From NCBI GenBank assembly GCA_947167135.1, contig CAMVGV010000031.1:1-32346 (forward strand): DNA of 32,346 nt, given 5' to 3'. The stretch comes from an uncultured Lachnospiraceae bacterium. GTDB taxonomy: Bacteria > Bacillota > Clostridia > Lachnospirales > Lachnospiraceae. The position numbers and the translations under genes are program-made. The notes under the pieces are model-generated. The model saw nothing but the letters and a program-made list of their open reading frames with translations, did not search any database and was not told the origin of the DNA. Shown here in pieces: positions 7,049-15,816 of the stretch. Each line of letters starts with the position of its first letter. Within the stretch, counting starts at the first letter, position 1.

Positions 7049-8026
7049 ATGAGAGTCGGTATTTTGGGAGCAGGCGGAATAGCCGTGGAAATGGCGAAGA
7101 CAATAGCGGGCTTAGACGATGTGGAGGCTTATGCCGTTGCATCAAGAGATAGTGATAAAGCCGGAGCCTTTGCAGCTAAATGGGGATTTGAAAAAGCATA
7201 CGGATCATATGAGGATATGCTTTCGGACGACAGGGTGGATCTCGTATATATTGCGGTTCCCCACTCCCATCATCACAAATGGACAATAGAAGCCCTGAAT
7301 GCCGGGAGGAACGTTCTCTGCGAAAAAGCTTTTGCCGCAAATACGGCACAGGCAGAGGAGATGATAAAAAAGGCGGAGGAGAAAAAGCTGCTTCTTACGG
7401 AAGCTATCTGGACCAGATATATGCCTTCGAGAAAGATCATTAAAGATCTTGTGGACTCGGGAGAGATCGGGAAGGTAGTCACGGTGGCATCCAATCTCGG
7501 CTACAGGATAGACATGAATGAACGTATGGTAAAGCCGGAGCTGGCAGGAGGCTGTCTTCTGGATCTTACGGTATATACACTTAATTTCTCAAGCATGATC
7601 CTCGGTGATGATATAAAGAGGATAGAGGCAGTCATGGTACCTACGGAAACCGGAGTCGACGGACAGGATACGGTAATGCTGGAATACCGTAACGGAGTGA
7701 TGGCCAGCATGTTTACCACCATGTATGCTCTGACGGACCGCAGCGGGCTTATATGCGGGACAGACGGCTTTATCAATGTCCGGAATATCAATAATCCTGA
7801 GCGTATAACGGTTTATGAGCCTGACAGGACGGAGTACAGAATAAGGAAGGATATTGAGGTTCCGGAGCAGATCACGGGATATGAATATGAGGTGCTCGCG
7901 TGCAAAAGGGCGCTTGAGAACGGCAGCATAGAATGTGAAGAGATGCCGCACAGCGAAACGATCACCATTATGAAGCAGATGGATGAAATAAGGAAACAGT
8001 TTGGCATAGTATTTCCTTTTGAATAG
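7049..8026 (+). CDS. Gfo/Idh/MocA family oxidoreductase
   Basis: A 325-aa NAD(P)-dependent dehydrogenase-type protein. It opens with the Rossmann motif GILGAGGIA (residues 4-12), has the YIAVPHSHHHKWTIEALNAGRNVLCEK segment typical of the family, and ends with the two-layer C-terminal domain. The usual EKP motif reads EKA here, so the lysine is kept but the proline is not. These enzymes oxidise or reduce sugars, inositols or dihydrodiols; the substrate cannot be read from sequence. GAAAGGAGC precedes the ATG and a sigma-A promoter lies 60-85 bases upstream. The gene stands alone, converging within six bases on the TRAP permease gene. Confidence 0.85.
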   Translation: MRVGILGAGGIAVEMAKTIAGLDDVEAYAVASRDSDKAGAFAAKWGFEKAYGSYEDMLSDDRVDLVYIAVPHSHHHKWTIEALNAGRNVLCEKAFAANTAQAEEMIKKAEEKKLLLTEAIWTRYMPSRKIIKDLVDSGEIGKVVTVASNLGYRIDMNERMVKPELAGGCLLDLTVYTLNFSSMILGDDIKRIEAVMVPTETGVDGQDTVMLEYRNGVMASMFTTMYALTDRSGLICGTDGFINVRNINNPERITVYEPDRTEYRIRKDIEVPEQITGYEYEVLACKRALENGSIECEEMPHSETITIMKQMDEIRKQFGIVFPFE

Positions 8027-8032
8027 AGGAGG

Positions 8033-10084
8033 TCATCCGGCTGCTCCGGGAGCTGTTTTCTTCTTTGCAAGCTGCAGAACCACTCCTGCCGCGATCAAAC
8101 CAAGACCCAGTGCGTCCGTTAGGGTTCCGGGGAAGACCATTAAAATGCCGCCGGCGATCAGTAGTATGCGGTCAATGAATCCCATATTGGTGAGGAGATA
8201 TCCTTCCAGCGCCGATGCTATACCGACTATGCCGACAAGAGAGGTGGCATATATTACCACTACGTTAAGTGCGGTGGTATCGATAAGCAGCATTTCCGGG
8301 CTGAAACAGAATACATACGGGATCAGGAAGGCAGCGATCGCCATTTTTGTCGCATTGAAGGCTGTCCGCATAGGATTGGATCTCGCTATGGCACTCCCGG
8401 CATAGGCTGCAAGAGCCACGGGAGGAGTGATATCAGCGACTATACCGAAGTAGAAAACGAAAAAGTGTGCCGCAAGTATCGGAACACCCATACGCGTCAG
8501 GATAGGTGCACAGGTCGCTGCCATGATACAGTAGGTGGCTGTTGTGGGGACACCCATACCGAGAATGATGCAGCACAGCATAGTAAGAAAGAGCGCGATA
8601 AACAGCTTATCTCCGGCCACTGCCACAATGGCATTTATCATTTCATTGGCAAGTCCGGTCATGGTGATCGTTCCTGAGATCACTCCGGCTACTCCGCAGG
8701 CCGCGCCAACGGTGATAGTTCCCTTTCCTCCGGCTTCCAGTGCTTCCAGGAATTTCTTCAGTGTAAAGCAGTTTGCCGTCTCATCTTTATTTCCCAGAAA
8801 TGTCTCAAATAATGCTCCGCCGTCTCCTTTATTTTTTAGCGAAAGATAAGCTTCCCTGTAGCTTCCGCTCAGGATGCCGTCCACTATGCCGGCAAGCATC
8901 GCTACGACAATGGACAGAGCTGCTGCCCTCTGCATGGTCATCATATTGTTTGAGACCCAGATGACGAGAAGGATAAGTGGTGAGAGAAGATAGATTTTTT
9001 TCAGAAGCTTTGTAAACTTAGGAAGATTTTCTGCAGGGATACCGGAGAGCCCGTATTTTTTCGCTTCAAGATGAACAGCTATGAAAATACCGGTGAAATA
9101 CAATGCGGCCGGGAATATGGCTCTCACAAGTATATCGGAGTACGGAACGCCTATGATATCAGACATAAGGAAGGCTGCAGCACCCATTATCGGAGGCATG
9201 ATCTGTCCTCCGGTGGACGCGGCCGCTTCAACGGCTCCCGCAAATTCAGATTTATAGCCGGTCTCCTTCATCATCGGTATCGTAACCGAACCGGTGGTAA
9301 CGGTATTTCCCACGGAGGAGCCGCTGACCATTCCGCAAAGAGCGGAGGAGATAACGGCCACCTTTGCAGGTCCGCCTGCGAAACGGCCGGCAATACAGTT
9401 TGCTATATTGATGAAGAGCTCCGAAATACCGGTGCGTTCCAGAAAGGCACCAAAGATAATGAAGACGACTATGTATTTCGAGCATACGTTTATGGGCGTT
9501 GACAGTATCCCCGTTTTATCGTAAAACAGATTCCGTACAAGATAGCGGAGTCTTCCCGCAAAGGAAGGATTTGTCAGACCGTAGCATAGTGCATAGATTA
9601 TGAAAAACAGGGCAACGATCAGGATGGGCCAGCCGACGCTTCGCCGGGTGACTTCCAGAAGAGCGGCTATACCGACCACGGCTATGATGATCTGATAGGG
9701 TTCAAATCTCGTTCCCTGCTGAATGATCTGTTCCGCATTAAAGGTGTAGTACAGAAAAGCCCCGGTTCCAAGGATCATAGCTATAACATCATACCAGGGT
9801 ATGTGATTTTCCCTGTGATTGTTCTTTTCCGCGGGATAGTACAAAAACCCCATGAGCACGATGATACCCATAAAGGATGTCAGACGGATCTCTTCAAGAA
9901 AGGTTGAAAAAAGTGTTACCCAGATACAGAACAGCGAAAAACCTATAAGAAGGGCTTTTACCAGTATGGCCGGCTTTCCTGTCCAGATACGGACATTGGA
10001 TTCCCGGTCATATTTTTTCATGACCGCCTCAAAATCCTCCTGATCCAGCTCGTATTTCTTCTTTTCATCGATATGGTCACTCAT
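8033..10084 (-). CDS. TRAP transporter fused permease (DctQM type)
   Basis: A 683-aa polytopic membrane protein in which the small (4-TM) and large (12-TM) TRAP permease subunits are one chain. About 50 cytosolic residues come first, then four hydrophobic segments, then the DctM-like core with GAFLERTGISELFI, GGPAKVAVISSALCGMVSGSSVGN and EAAASTGGQIMPPIMGAAAF, which are hallmarks of TAXI-type fused permeases. It imports a solute, usually a carboxylate, with an ion gradient. ATG 10084 has AAGGAGAG upstream and starts 13 bases after the stop of the TAXI binding-protein gene, so the two are one operon and one transporter. Confidence 0.93.
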   Translation of the reverse strand: MSDHIDEKKKYELDQEDFEAVMKKYDRESNVRIWTGKPAILVKALLIGFSLFCIWVTLFSTFLEEIRLTSFMGIIVLMGFLYYPAEKNNHRENHIPWYDVIAMILGTGAFLYYTFNAEQIIQQGTRFEPYQIIIAVVGIAALLEVTRRSVGWPILIVALFFIIYALCYGLTNPSFAGRLRYLVRNLFYDKTGILSTPINVCSKYIVVFIIFGAFLERTGISELFINIANCIAGRFAGGPAKVAVISSALCGMVSGSSVGNTVTTGSVTIPMMKETGYKSEFAGAVEAAASTGGQIMPPIMGAAAFLMSDIIGVPYSDILVRAIFPAALYFTGIFIAVHLEAKKYGLSGIPAENLPKFTKLLKKIYLLSPLILLVIWVSNNMMTMQRAAALSIVVAMLAGIVDGILSGSYREAYLSLKNKGDGGALFETFLGNKDETANCFTLKKFLEALEAGGKGTITVGAACGVAGVISGTITMTGLANEMINAIVAVAGDKLFIALFLTMLCCIILGMGVPTTATYCIMAATCAPILTRMGVPILAAHFFVFYFGIVADITPPVALAAYAGSAIARSNPMRTAFNATKMAIAAFLIPYVFCFSPEMLLIDTTALNVVVIYATSLVGIVGIASALEGYLLTNMGFIDRILLIAGGILMVFPGTLTDALGLGLIAAGVVLQLAKKKTAPGAAG

Positions 10085-10097
10085 AAACTCTCCTTAT

Positions 10098-11099
10098 TTA
10101 TTCCTGTGTTTCAACATTGATGCCGTGCTCTGCGTAATATCTGGCGGCTCCGGTGTGGAAGGGAACGGTTATCCCGGATGTGGCATTTTCAACCGAAAGC
10201 TCTTCGCCCTTGGCGTTCTCTTTTTCGATCTCCTCCGAATGGTCAAAGACAGCAGCCGTGAGGCTGTATACGACATCTTCATCAAGATCGGCATCAACTA
10301 CAAGGGTTGCCTTGATGGTTATGGTATCAATCTTCTCATCCTGACCGGGATAGGTTCCGGCAGGTATCTCTATTGGTGCGTAGAAGGGACTGCTCCCCAT
10401 GATCCGGTCACGAAGCTCCCCGTCAATCGGGATCAGGAAAACACCGTTTGTGGTGGCAAGCTCCGTGATAGCGGATGTGGGAGCGCCGGCCACGATAAAG
10501 GCCGCGTCGATCTGTCCGTCCTTCAGTGCTTCCTTACTGTCGTCAAAGCTCTGATACTGGGGATTGATGTCGTCGACCGAAAGCCCCGCTCCATCCAGAA
10601 CATCTATTGCATTGAAGTACACACCGGAACCGGGGGCACCGATGGAAACACTTTTTCCCTTCAGATCGCTTACGGATCTGATATCTTTTTTCATTGTAAT
10701 GAGCTGTACCGTCTCGGCATACAATGCCCCGAGCACACGGAAATCCCTGCAGGGACCGTCGGTCTCAAAGGATCTGCTGCCATCCCAGGCATAATTCATT
10801 ACATCCGACTGGGTAAAACCGATCTGATAATCGCCGTCCCCTATACTCTGGATATTGGCCTTTGATGCAGCTGTGGAAACCGCGGTAACACTGTAATCCG
10901 TGTAATTCTTCATATACTGGGCGAGGACTCCGCCAAAGGCATAATATGTTCCGGAGGTTCCGCCTGTTCCCATCATCATGCGCTGTGAACCGCATCCGGA
11001 GAGGATGATCAGAAAAGCGGCAATAAGCAGACAGCAGACTTTCCGCCCCGATCGTTTATTTTGGGTCTGTTTAATGCTTTTTTTCCTCCGTAAAACCAT
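10098..11099 (-). CDS. TAXI family TRAP solute-binding lipoprotein
   Basis: A 333-aa binding protein. A basic N-terminus leads to a lipoprotein signal (CCLLIAAFLIILSGC), so it should be membrane-tethered outside the cell. The mature start GTGGTSGTYYAFGGVLAQYM is the signature of TAXI-TRAP receptors. Later segments (GDYQIGFTQSDVMNYA, KGKSVSIGAPGSGVYFNAIDVL, GQIDAAFIVAGAPTSAI) fit the same family. It delivers its ligand, probably a dicarboxylate, glutamate-like compound or similar organic acid, to the fused permease downstream. The ribosome site GAAGGAGG lies inside the last codons of the preceding kinase-like gene, four bases away, implying tight coupling. Confidence 0.93.
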   Translation of the reverse strand: MVLRRKKSIKQTQNKRSGRKVCCLLIAAFLIILSGCGSQRMMMGTGGTSGTYYAFGGVLAQYMKNYTDYSVTAVSTAASKANIQSIGDGDYQIGFTQSDVMNYAWDGSRSFETDGPCRDFRVLGALYAETVQLITMKKDIRSVSDLKGKSVSIGAPGSGVYFNAIDVLDGAGLSVDDINPQYQSFDDSKEALKDGQIDAAFIVAGAPTSAITELATTNGVFLIPIDGELRDRIMGSSPFYAPIEIPAGTYPGQDEKIDTITIKATLVVDADLDEDVVYSLTAAVFDHSEEIEKENAKGEELSVENATSGITVPFHTGAARYYAEHGINVETQE

Positions 11100-11103
11100 C
11101 CGT

Positions 11104-11706
11104 TCAATCCTCCTTCAATAATGCAAGAACCATATCAGCACAGGATGCGATACTTATCTTTCCCGTATCGAAGCAGAATGTATAATTTGCCGCATCGGAG
11201 ATATCACATCCCGTATACTGTTTATAAAAAGTCCTGCGCTGGCTGTCACGCTTTTCAATAAATTTTTCTGCCTGTACCGTACCTTTTTCCGGAAGCTCTT
11301 CTGCGCGCCGGAGCCTTATTTTAAGAGGAGCATGCAGGTAGATGCTTATGCAGTCTATCCCTGATCCGGCAAGTATCCTGTCTGCGCATCGTCCAACTAT
11401 GATGCACGGTTCAGCAGCAAGCTTCAGGATAAGCTTTTTTTCAGCTTCAAAGATCGCATCATGGGAACTCATATAAGAGACGGTGGTATTAAACAGATCC
11501 CTGATCACCTTGGAGGACCTGCTTAGCTCTTCACCCTCACGCTCAACATCCTCTTCATCAAATCCGCTTTCTTCAACGGTCTTTGATACAAAATCTCTGT
11601 CATAATAAGGTATTCCGAGTTTTTCCGACAAAATGGCCGCAAGACTCCTTCCTCCTGCTCCATATTCCCTGTTTATTGTAATAACCGGTATTCTATTCTC
11701 CTTCAT
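11104..11706 (-). CDS. Cytidylate kinase-like family protein
   Basis: A 200-aa protein of the cytidylate-kinase-like P-loop family. It opens with ITINREYGAGGRSLAAILSEKLG, the degenerate Walker A of this family, followed by IPYYDRDF, CIIVGRCADRIL and LKIRLRRAEEL, the last typical of the nucleoside-monophosphate-kinase LID region. It is not the housekeeping Cmk, which has a cleaner GPxGSGKST loop, so the substrate is uncertain. GGAGGGGG precedes ATG 11706. It is the first gene of the TAXI-TRAP operon and may act on the imported compound or regulate the transporter; that link is inferred from the four-base spacing. Confidence 0.85.
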   Translation of the reverse strand: MKENRIPVITINREYGAGGRSLAAILSEKLGIPYYDRDFVSKTVEESGFDEEDVEREGEELSRSSKVIRDLFNTTVSYMSSHDAIFEAEKKLILKLAAEPCIIVGRCADRILAGSGIDCISIYLHAPLKIRLRRAEELPEKGTVQAEKFIEKRDSQRRTFYKQYTGCDISDAANYTFCFDTGKISIASCADMVLALLKED

Positions 11707-11789
11707 AGACTGCCCCCTCCGTGTATGAATGTACTGTATAATATTAACAGCTATTTACTAATATTGGAAGTGTATATAGGGCTTAAAAA

Positions 11790-11798
11790 TGTTATAAT
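11790..11798 (+). promoter_or_regulatory. Extended -10 promoter for the HD-GYP gene
   Basis: TGTTATAAT is a TGn-extended consensus -10. A weak TTGGAA lies too far upstream (23 bases) to be a normal -35. The start point would be near 11805, giving a leader of about 54 bases that includes GAAGGAGAGG before ATG 11859. Confidence 0.55.
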
Positions 11799-11858
11799 AC
11801 CAGGCAGGGACTGTAGATACTGATCCGGATGAAATGAAGGAGAGGAAGGGATTTTTTA

Positions 11859-14099
11859 ATGAAGCTGTTCGGATCCCTGAAAAAAAGGTTAAAAGGCTAC
11901 GTATATGATGACACTGTCGACATCAAGGACAGATGCTTCATCATGTTCTCAATCTTTGCCCTGACAGCACTTTTCGCTGCGATCCCCTGCGGACTCATAA
12001 TGCATGAGCCCTTATATGCGACGCTCTCGACTCTGGTCGGTCTGGTTCTTTTTTCCGCATATGTTGCCTATGCTTTTTTGAACAATAAAATAGAACAGGC
12101 AAAGAATGTTATCTCCGTAGTTGTTGTATTTATCTTTCTTCCGGTAATGTTTTTCACAAACGGAGGGGTGTACGGGGGAGCTCCCGTATGGCTGCTCCTC
12201 GGGACGATCTATATTGCTCTCATATTGGAGGGCCGCAGGAAAAAGGTCTTGCTTTTTCTAAACTCCATGATAATCGTCGCCTGCTGGATCATCGGATATT
12301 TCTGTCCTCAGCTCGTAACTGAGTATACCAGAGGCGGAAACTTTTTTGACAGCATTGCGGCAATGATCATTGTGGGATCCATAATCTATTCACTGATCAC
12401 TTTCCAGCTGAGTCTTTTCAGAAAGGATGAACAGAATAAGAATCTGAGGCGGCTGTTTGAACAGACGTCTACGGCTCTTGTAAATGCCATAGACGCAAAG
12501 GATGAATATACCCATGGACATTCCTCCCGGGTGGCGGAATACTCCAGAAAAATAGCCGAGATGTACGGGAAATCGCCGGCAGAATGTGATGAGATATACT
12601 ATATCGCTCTGCTTCATGATGTGGGAAAGATCGGTATTTCCGAGAGGATAATCAATAAAGACGGGAAGCTGACGGATGACGAGTATGAGGAAATAAAGAA
12701 GCATCCTGTATTCGGAGCACAGATCCTTCGTGTGATAACAGAGTATCCCGATCTCTACATCGGTGCGCGCTTTCATCATGAACGCTACGACGGAAAGGGA
12801 TATCCCGAGGGACTTAAGGGAGAGGATATTCCAGAGGTTGCCAGGATAATATCGGTTGCGGATGCATATGACGCCATGACATCGAAAAGAAGCTACCGTG
12901 ATACGATTCCGCAACAGCTTGTAAGAGAGGAGATAGTAAAGGGTGCGGGAACACAGTTCGATCCTAAGTTTGCGAAGATCATGCAGCACCTTATCGACTA
13001 CGATACCGAATATGATCTTAAGGAAAAGACCGGTCTTGCCGAGCTCAGGGGGAAAAACGAGATAAGCTCCGAAACCTGCTTTGACGAGATCTCTGAGGGT
13101 ATCCTTGTGGGACCGGACCCGCTCATAAAGACCATACGTCTGAAATGCGAGGCAATAAACCGTTCAAAGGGCTCATTCTTCGGACAGATAGTTTTATTTG
13201 ACTCACTTGACGGCAGATATCATTCCTCCCGGCGTATGATAAAGAGCCTGAATTACTTTGAATATGCGGTGATACGTTTCGATGGACAGTACGAAAGCTA
13301 CGGTTCGAGAAAGATAGAGATCAGCAGGAAAAAGAGGGATAATACCTCCGGCACCCAAAGGACTGACTCTGGCATCCCGTATGAGATAGAGGCTGTGCGT
13401 GTGAAGGATCACCTGCTTATAAATATCGTTGATCCCGACAGGGAGATAAGCATTACTGTCGCACTTCCGGACAGCGCAAGATATTCGTATATTGGACTGA
13501 CAGGGGAGAACTGTCATCTATTTGACGTCAGCATTTCGACCTCAGAGGATCCTGTTCCGGAGGACTATATTCCGAGGATCGCAGAGGAGATAAGCTATAT
13601 CAGTGGACCCGAGGGAGACCTTCCGAATATCCAGATAGACGGATACCGGAGGGCGGCGACCAGGGGAGTTCCATTGAAAGACGGTATGGAGATCAGCTTC
13701 CATACAATGAGTCTTCCCACAGCAAGGCTGGTATGGCATACTGCCTATGTGGATATTTTTTATTCTCCGGACAGAATGCCGGAGGGAGAAGGCTATAAGG
13801 AGTATGCTTTCATCAGACTGGACGGGGAAAACTGGGAGGCCGAGGAGCTTGCGGACAATAAGACCATCGTTAACCGCAATGACGATTTCGACGGCTGGGA
13901 CAGCTGGAAGGAAGCTAATAAAAAGGGGTTTGACTGCACTGTTCGTTTCCGGGTGGAGGGAAATAAGATCATCACTACCACACAGAATCAGGGGATTTCC
14001 CTGCGTAATACTACTACGATTCTGGTGGAGCCTCCCGAGCTTTTCGTTTCACTCACGGGAGATCAGTGTGCCATTACAAATATCAGGATAAAGGACTGA
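11859..14099 (+). CDS. Membrane HD-GYP protein, predicted c-di-GMP phosphodiesterase
   Basis: A 746-aa protein in three parts. Residues about 25-190 hold roughly six TM helices, probably a sensor. Residues about 200-390 are a full HD-GYP domain: HGHSSRVAEYSRKIAEMYG, LLHDVGKIGI (HD near 252-253), HHERYDGKGYPEGLKG (GYP near 314-316) and ADAYDAMTSKRSYR, so metal and substrate residues are present and hydrolysis of c-di-GMP is expected. Residues about 400-746 are beta-rich and appear to be two related domains, each ending in a similar block (GLTGENCHLFDVSI near 544, SLTGDQCAITNIRI near 731). The symporter gene follows after 27 bases, so the two are probably co-transcribed. Confidence 0.9.
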   Translation: MKLFGSLKKRLKGYVYDDTVDIKDRCFIMFSIFALTALFAAIPCGLIMHEPLYATLSTLVGLVLFSAYVAYAFLNNKIEQAKNVISVVVVFIFLPVMFFTNGGVYGGAPVWLLLGTIYIALILEGRRKKVLLFLNSMIIVACWIIGYFCPQLVTEYTRGGNFFDSIAAMIIVGSIIYSLITFQLSLFRKDEQNKNLRRLFEQTSTALVNAIDAKDEYTHGHSSRVAEYSRKIAEMYGKSPAECDEIYYIALLHDVGKIGISERIINKDGKLTDDEYEEIKKHPVFGAQILRVITEYPDLYIGARFHHERYDGKGYPEGLKGEDIPEVARIISVADAYDAMTSKRSYRDTIPQQLVREEIVKGAGTQFDPKFAKIMQHLIDYDTEYDLKEKTGLAELRGKNEISSETCFDEISEGILVGPDPLIKTIRLKCEAINRSKGSFFGQIVLFDSLDGRYHSSRRMIKSLNYFEYAVIRFDGQYESYGSRKIEISRKKRDNTSGTQRTDSGIPYEIEAVRVKDHLLINIVDPDREISITVALPDSARYSYIGLTGENCHLFDVSISTSEDPVPEDYIPRIAEEISYISGPEGDLPNIQIDGYRRAATRGVPLKDGMEISFHTMSLPTARLVWHTAYVDIFYSPDRMPEGEGYKEYAFIRLDGENWEAEELADNKTIVNRNDDFDGWDSWKEANKKGFDCTVRFRVEGNKIITTTQNQGISLRNTTTILVEPPELFVSLTGDQCAITNIRIKD

Positions 14100-14126
14100 A
14101 AAAAGAGAGAAAAAGGAGAGAATGGT

Positions 14127-15359
14127 ATGAAAGAATTTCTAAAGAATTACTGGTTTTTACTGACAATGCTTGTGGGTATTGTAGCGGGATGCATCACCGG
14201 CGCGGTCTGGCCCGGTGCAACGGCTCTGGAACCACTGGGGACTGTATTTATCAATCTTATGTTCTGTGTTGTGGTTCCAATGGTATTTTTCTCCATATCA
14301 TCGGCCATAGCAAATATGCCGGGAGTAAAAAGAGCGGGTAAGCTTCTTTTTACCACGGTTGTTACCTTCTTCGCCACGGCTTTGATAGCGAGTCTGATCA
14401 TGTATGCCGTTGTACGCATCTTTCCCGTGTTTACAATGCAGCCGGAATACGAGGCTGCGGATCCGGAGACACTGGGACTTGCGGACCTCATTGTGAATTT
14501 CTTTACAAAGCCTGACTTTGCAGAGCTCTTAAGCCGCCGGGCAATACTTCCTCTTATCATAGCTGCCATTCTCTTTGGCTTCGGAGTACAGCTGTCAGGC
14601 GGACCCGAGACAAAGACTGCAGGTATGCTTAAGGATGTTACAGACTGCATATTAAAGACTGTAAAGATCATAACCTACTATGCCCCCATAGGCTTCTTCG
14701 GATTCTTCGCCAGTCTCGTGGCTACCCACGGAAGTGATTTTATGACGAATTATGCCAGGGCGATCATAACCTACTATGTTGTGAGTATCCTGTATATGAT
14801 CGTTTTCTTCCCGATCTACGCCCGTTTCGGCGGCGGAAAGGGGGCGGTCGGAGTCATGCTTAAGCATATTTTCAAGCCGGCAGCGGTTTCCTTTGGTACC
14901 TGCTCCTCCGTTGCAACGATACCTACCAACCTGGAGGAGGCAGATGAAACGGGGATCTCAAGGGAGGTAAGTGAGATAGTGATCCCCATGGGCGCCACGA
15001 TGCATATGGACGGAAGTGCCATGAGCGCCATCATCAAGGTGGCCTTCCTTTTCGGAATGTTTGGAATGCCCTTTGATTCGGGCCGTGCCGTACTTGCCAT
15101 AGTGATAGCTGTATTTTCATCGGTAGCGATGAGCGGTATCCCCGGAGGCGGAGGCACGGGAGAATTGGTGCTCTGCTCACTTTTCTTCCCGTCCCAGATA
15201 TCGGTGGCGTTTCCAATCGCACTTGCCATAGGAGATCTGGTCGATCCTCCGGCAACAATGGTCAATGCGGCCGGCGACTATGTGGCCACCTTTATAGTTT
15301 CGAGATTCGCAGAGGGAAAGGACTGGCTGAGTAAACGGAATGCAGGGGTAAAAAAATAA
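14127..15359 (+). CDS. Dicarboxylate/amino acid:cation symporter (DAACS)
   Basis: A 410-aa transporter of the glutamate/dicarboxylate symporter fold. The diagnostic pieces are present in order: CVVVPMVFFSISSAI, then the re-entrant loop with FGTCSSVATIPTNLEEA (a serine-rich HP1-like tip), IPMGATMHMDGSAM for TM7, and GIPGGGGTGELVLCSLFF for HP2, followed by GDLVDPPATMVNAAGD for TM8. It should import a C4-dicarboxylate, glutamate/aspartate or a small neutral amino acid with Na+ or H+. AAGGAGAG stands before ATG 14127. It is 27 bases downstream of the HD-GYP gene. No clear terminator follows. Confidence 0.9.
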   Translation: MKEFLKNYWFLLTMLVGIVAGCITGAVWPGATALEPLGTVFINLMFCVVVPMVFFSISSAIANMPGVKRAGKLLFTTVVTFFATALIASLIMYAVVRIFPVFTMQPEYEAADPETLGLADLIVNFFTKPDFAELLSRRAILPLIIAAILFGFGVQLSGGPETKTAGMLKDVTDCILKTVKIITYYAPIGFFGFFASLVATHGSDFMTNYARAIITYYVVSILYMIVFFPIYARFGGGKGAVGVMLKHIFKPAAVSFGTCSSVATIPTNLEEADETGISREVSEIVIPMGATMHMDGSAMSAIIKVAFLFGMFGMPFDSGRAVLAIVIAVFSSVAMSGIPGGGGTGELVLCSLFFPSQISVAFPIALAIGDLVDPPATMVNAAGDYVATFIVSRFAEGKDWLSKRNAGVKK

Positions 15360-15434
15360 GGGAAACTGATGCCCGGGCAGATATTGTCCGACCGAAAACT
15401 GCCATAATGCTTTTTCCTTCGTATTATATATTGA

Positions 15435-15457
15435 GAGCGGGAAAAAGGCTCCCGCTC
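15435..15457 (+). promoter_or_regulatory. Hairpin in the leader of the 71-aa peptide gene
   Basis: GAGCGGGA and TCCCGCTC form a perfect 8-bp stem with a seven-base loop. It lies just after an AT-rich TATTATATATT stretch that could serve as a -10, so it may cap the 5-prime end of the mRNA. No T-run follows, which argues against a terminator for the symporter gene. Confidence 0.45.
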
Positions 15458-15502
15458 ACCGCTTGTAAATGACGAGAGATCACAGGGAATAAAGGAGACG
15501 AT

Positions 15503-15718
15503 ATGGAAAAAAAGAATCTGAATGCACTTGATGATGACAGTCTTGAAGCAGTAGCCGGAGGAATGGAGGTTGGTGAGGATCCCGGTGATGACTTCACCGG
15601 AGAAACCATGCCCTTCTGCTGTACATCCTGCGGTACCGTGATCTGGATAAAGCCGGGACAGAAAGATATAGAGTGTACAAATCCGAAATGCAAGAAAAAA
15701 TACCATATTGACGGATGA
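15503..15718 (+). CDS. 71-aa peptide with double-glycine-type leader and zinc-ribbon-like core
   Basis: A short protein with two visible parts. Residues 1-20, MEKKNLNALDDDSLEAVAGG, match the pattern of double-glycine leader peptides used by bacteriocin and RiPP precursors (acidic helix, L-x-x-V-x-GG). The rest is acidic and then carries five cysteines: FCCTSCGTVIW and ECTNPKCKKKYHIDG, a zinc-ribbon-like spacing. AAAGGAG precedes ATG 15503. No C39 peptidase, ABC exporter or modifying enzyme is encoded in this window, so maturation, if any, must use distant genes. Alternatively it is a plain small zinc-ribbon protein whose N-terminus resembles a leader by chance. Function unknown. Confidence 0.7.
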   Translation: MEKKNLNALDDDSLEAVAGGMEVGEDPGDDFTGETMPFCCTSCGTVIWIKPGQKDIECTNPKCKKKYHIDG

Positions 15719-15755
15719 TCTACACTAACAGCACCAAAAACAAGGCTCCGGATAA

Positions 15756-15785
15756 TTGACAGAGAAAAACGGAAAACAGTATAAT
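15756..15785 (+). promoter_or_regulatory. Consensus sigma-A promoter for the chemotaxis receptor
   Basis: TTGACA (15756-15761), an 18-base spacer and TATAAT (15780-15785): both hexamers are perfect. The predicted start point is near 15792-15793, exactly where a palindrome begins. Confidence 0.8.
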
Positions 15786-15792
15786 AATCGAG

Positions 15793-15806
15793 GTTAGACG
15801 TCTAAC
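15793..15806. promoter_or_regulatory. 14-bp perfect palindrome at the start point (putative operator)
   Basis: GTTAGACGTCTAAC is a perfect dyad covering about +1 to +14 of the strong receptor promoter, a classic repressor position. The binding protein is unknown and no regulator gene adjoins it. Confidence 0.55.
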
Positions 15807-15816
15807 AAAGCGGAGG

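Noticed and set aside
15361-15420. Terminator for the symporter gene around CGGGCA/TGTCCG
   Set aside because: A six-pair stem exists but no T-run follows, so I did not call it.
15503-15718. A RiPP biosynthetic gene cluster around the leader-type peptide
   Set aside because: No modification enzyme, C39 peptidase or exporter is encoded within the window, so only the peptide itself is reported.
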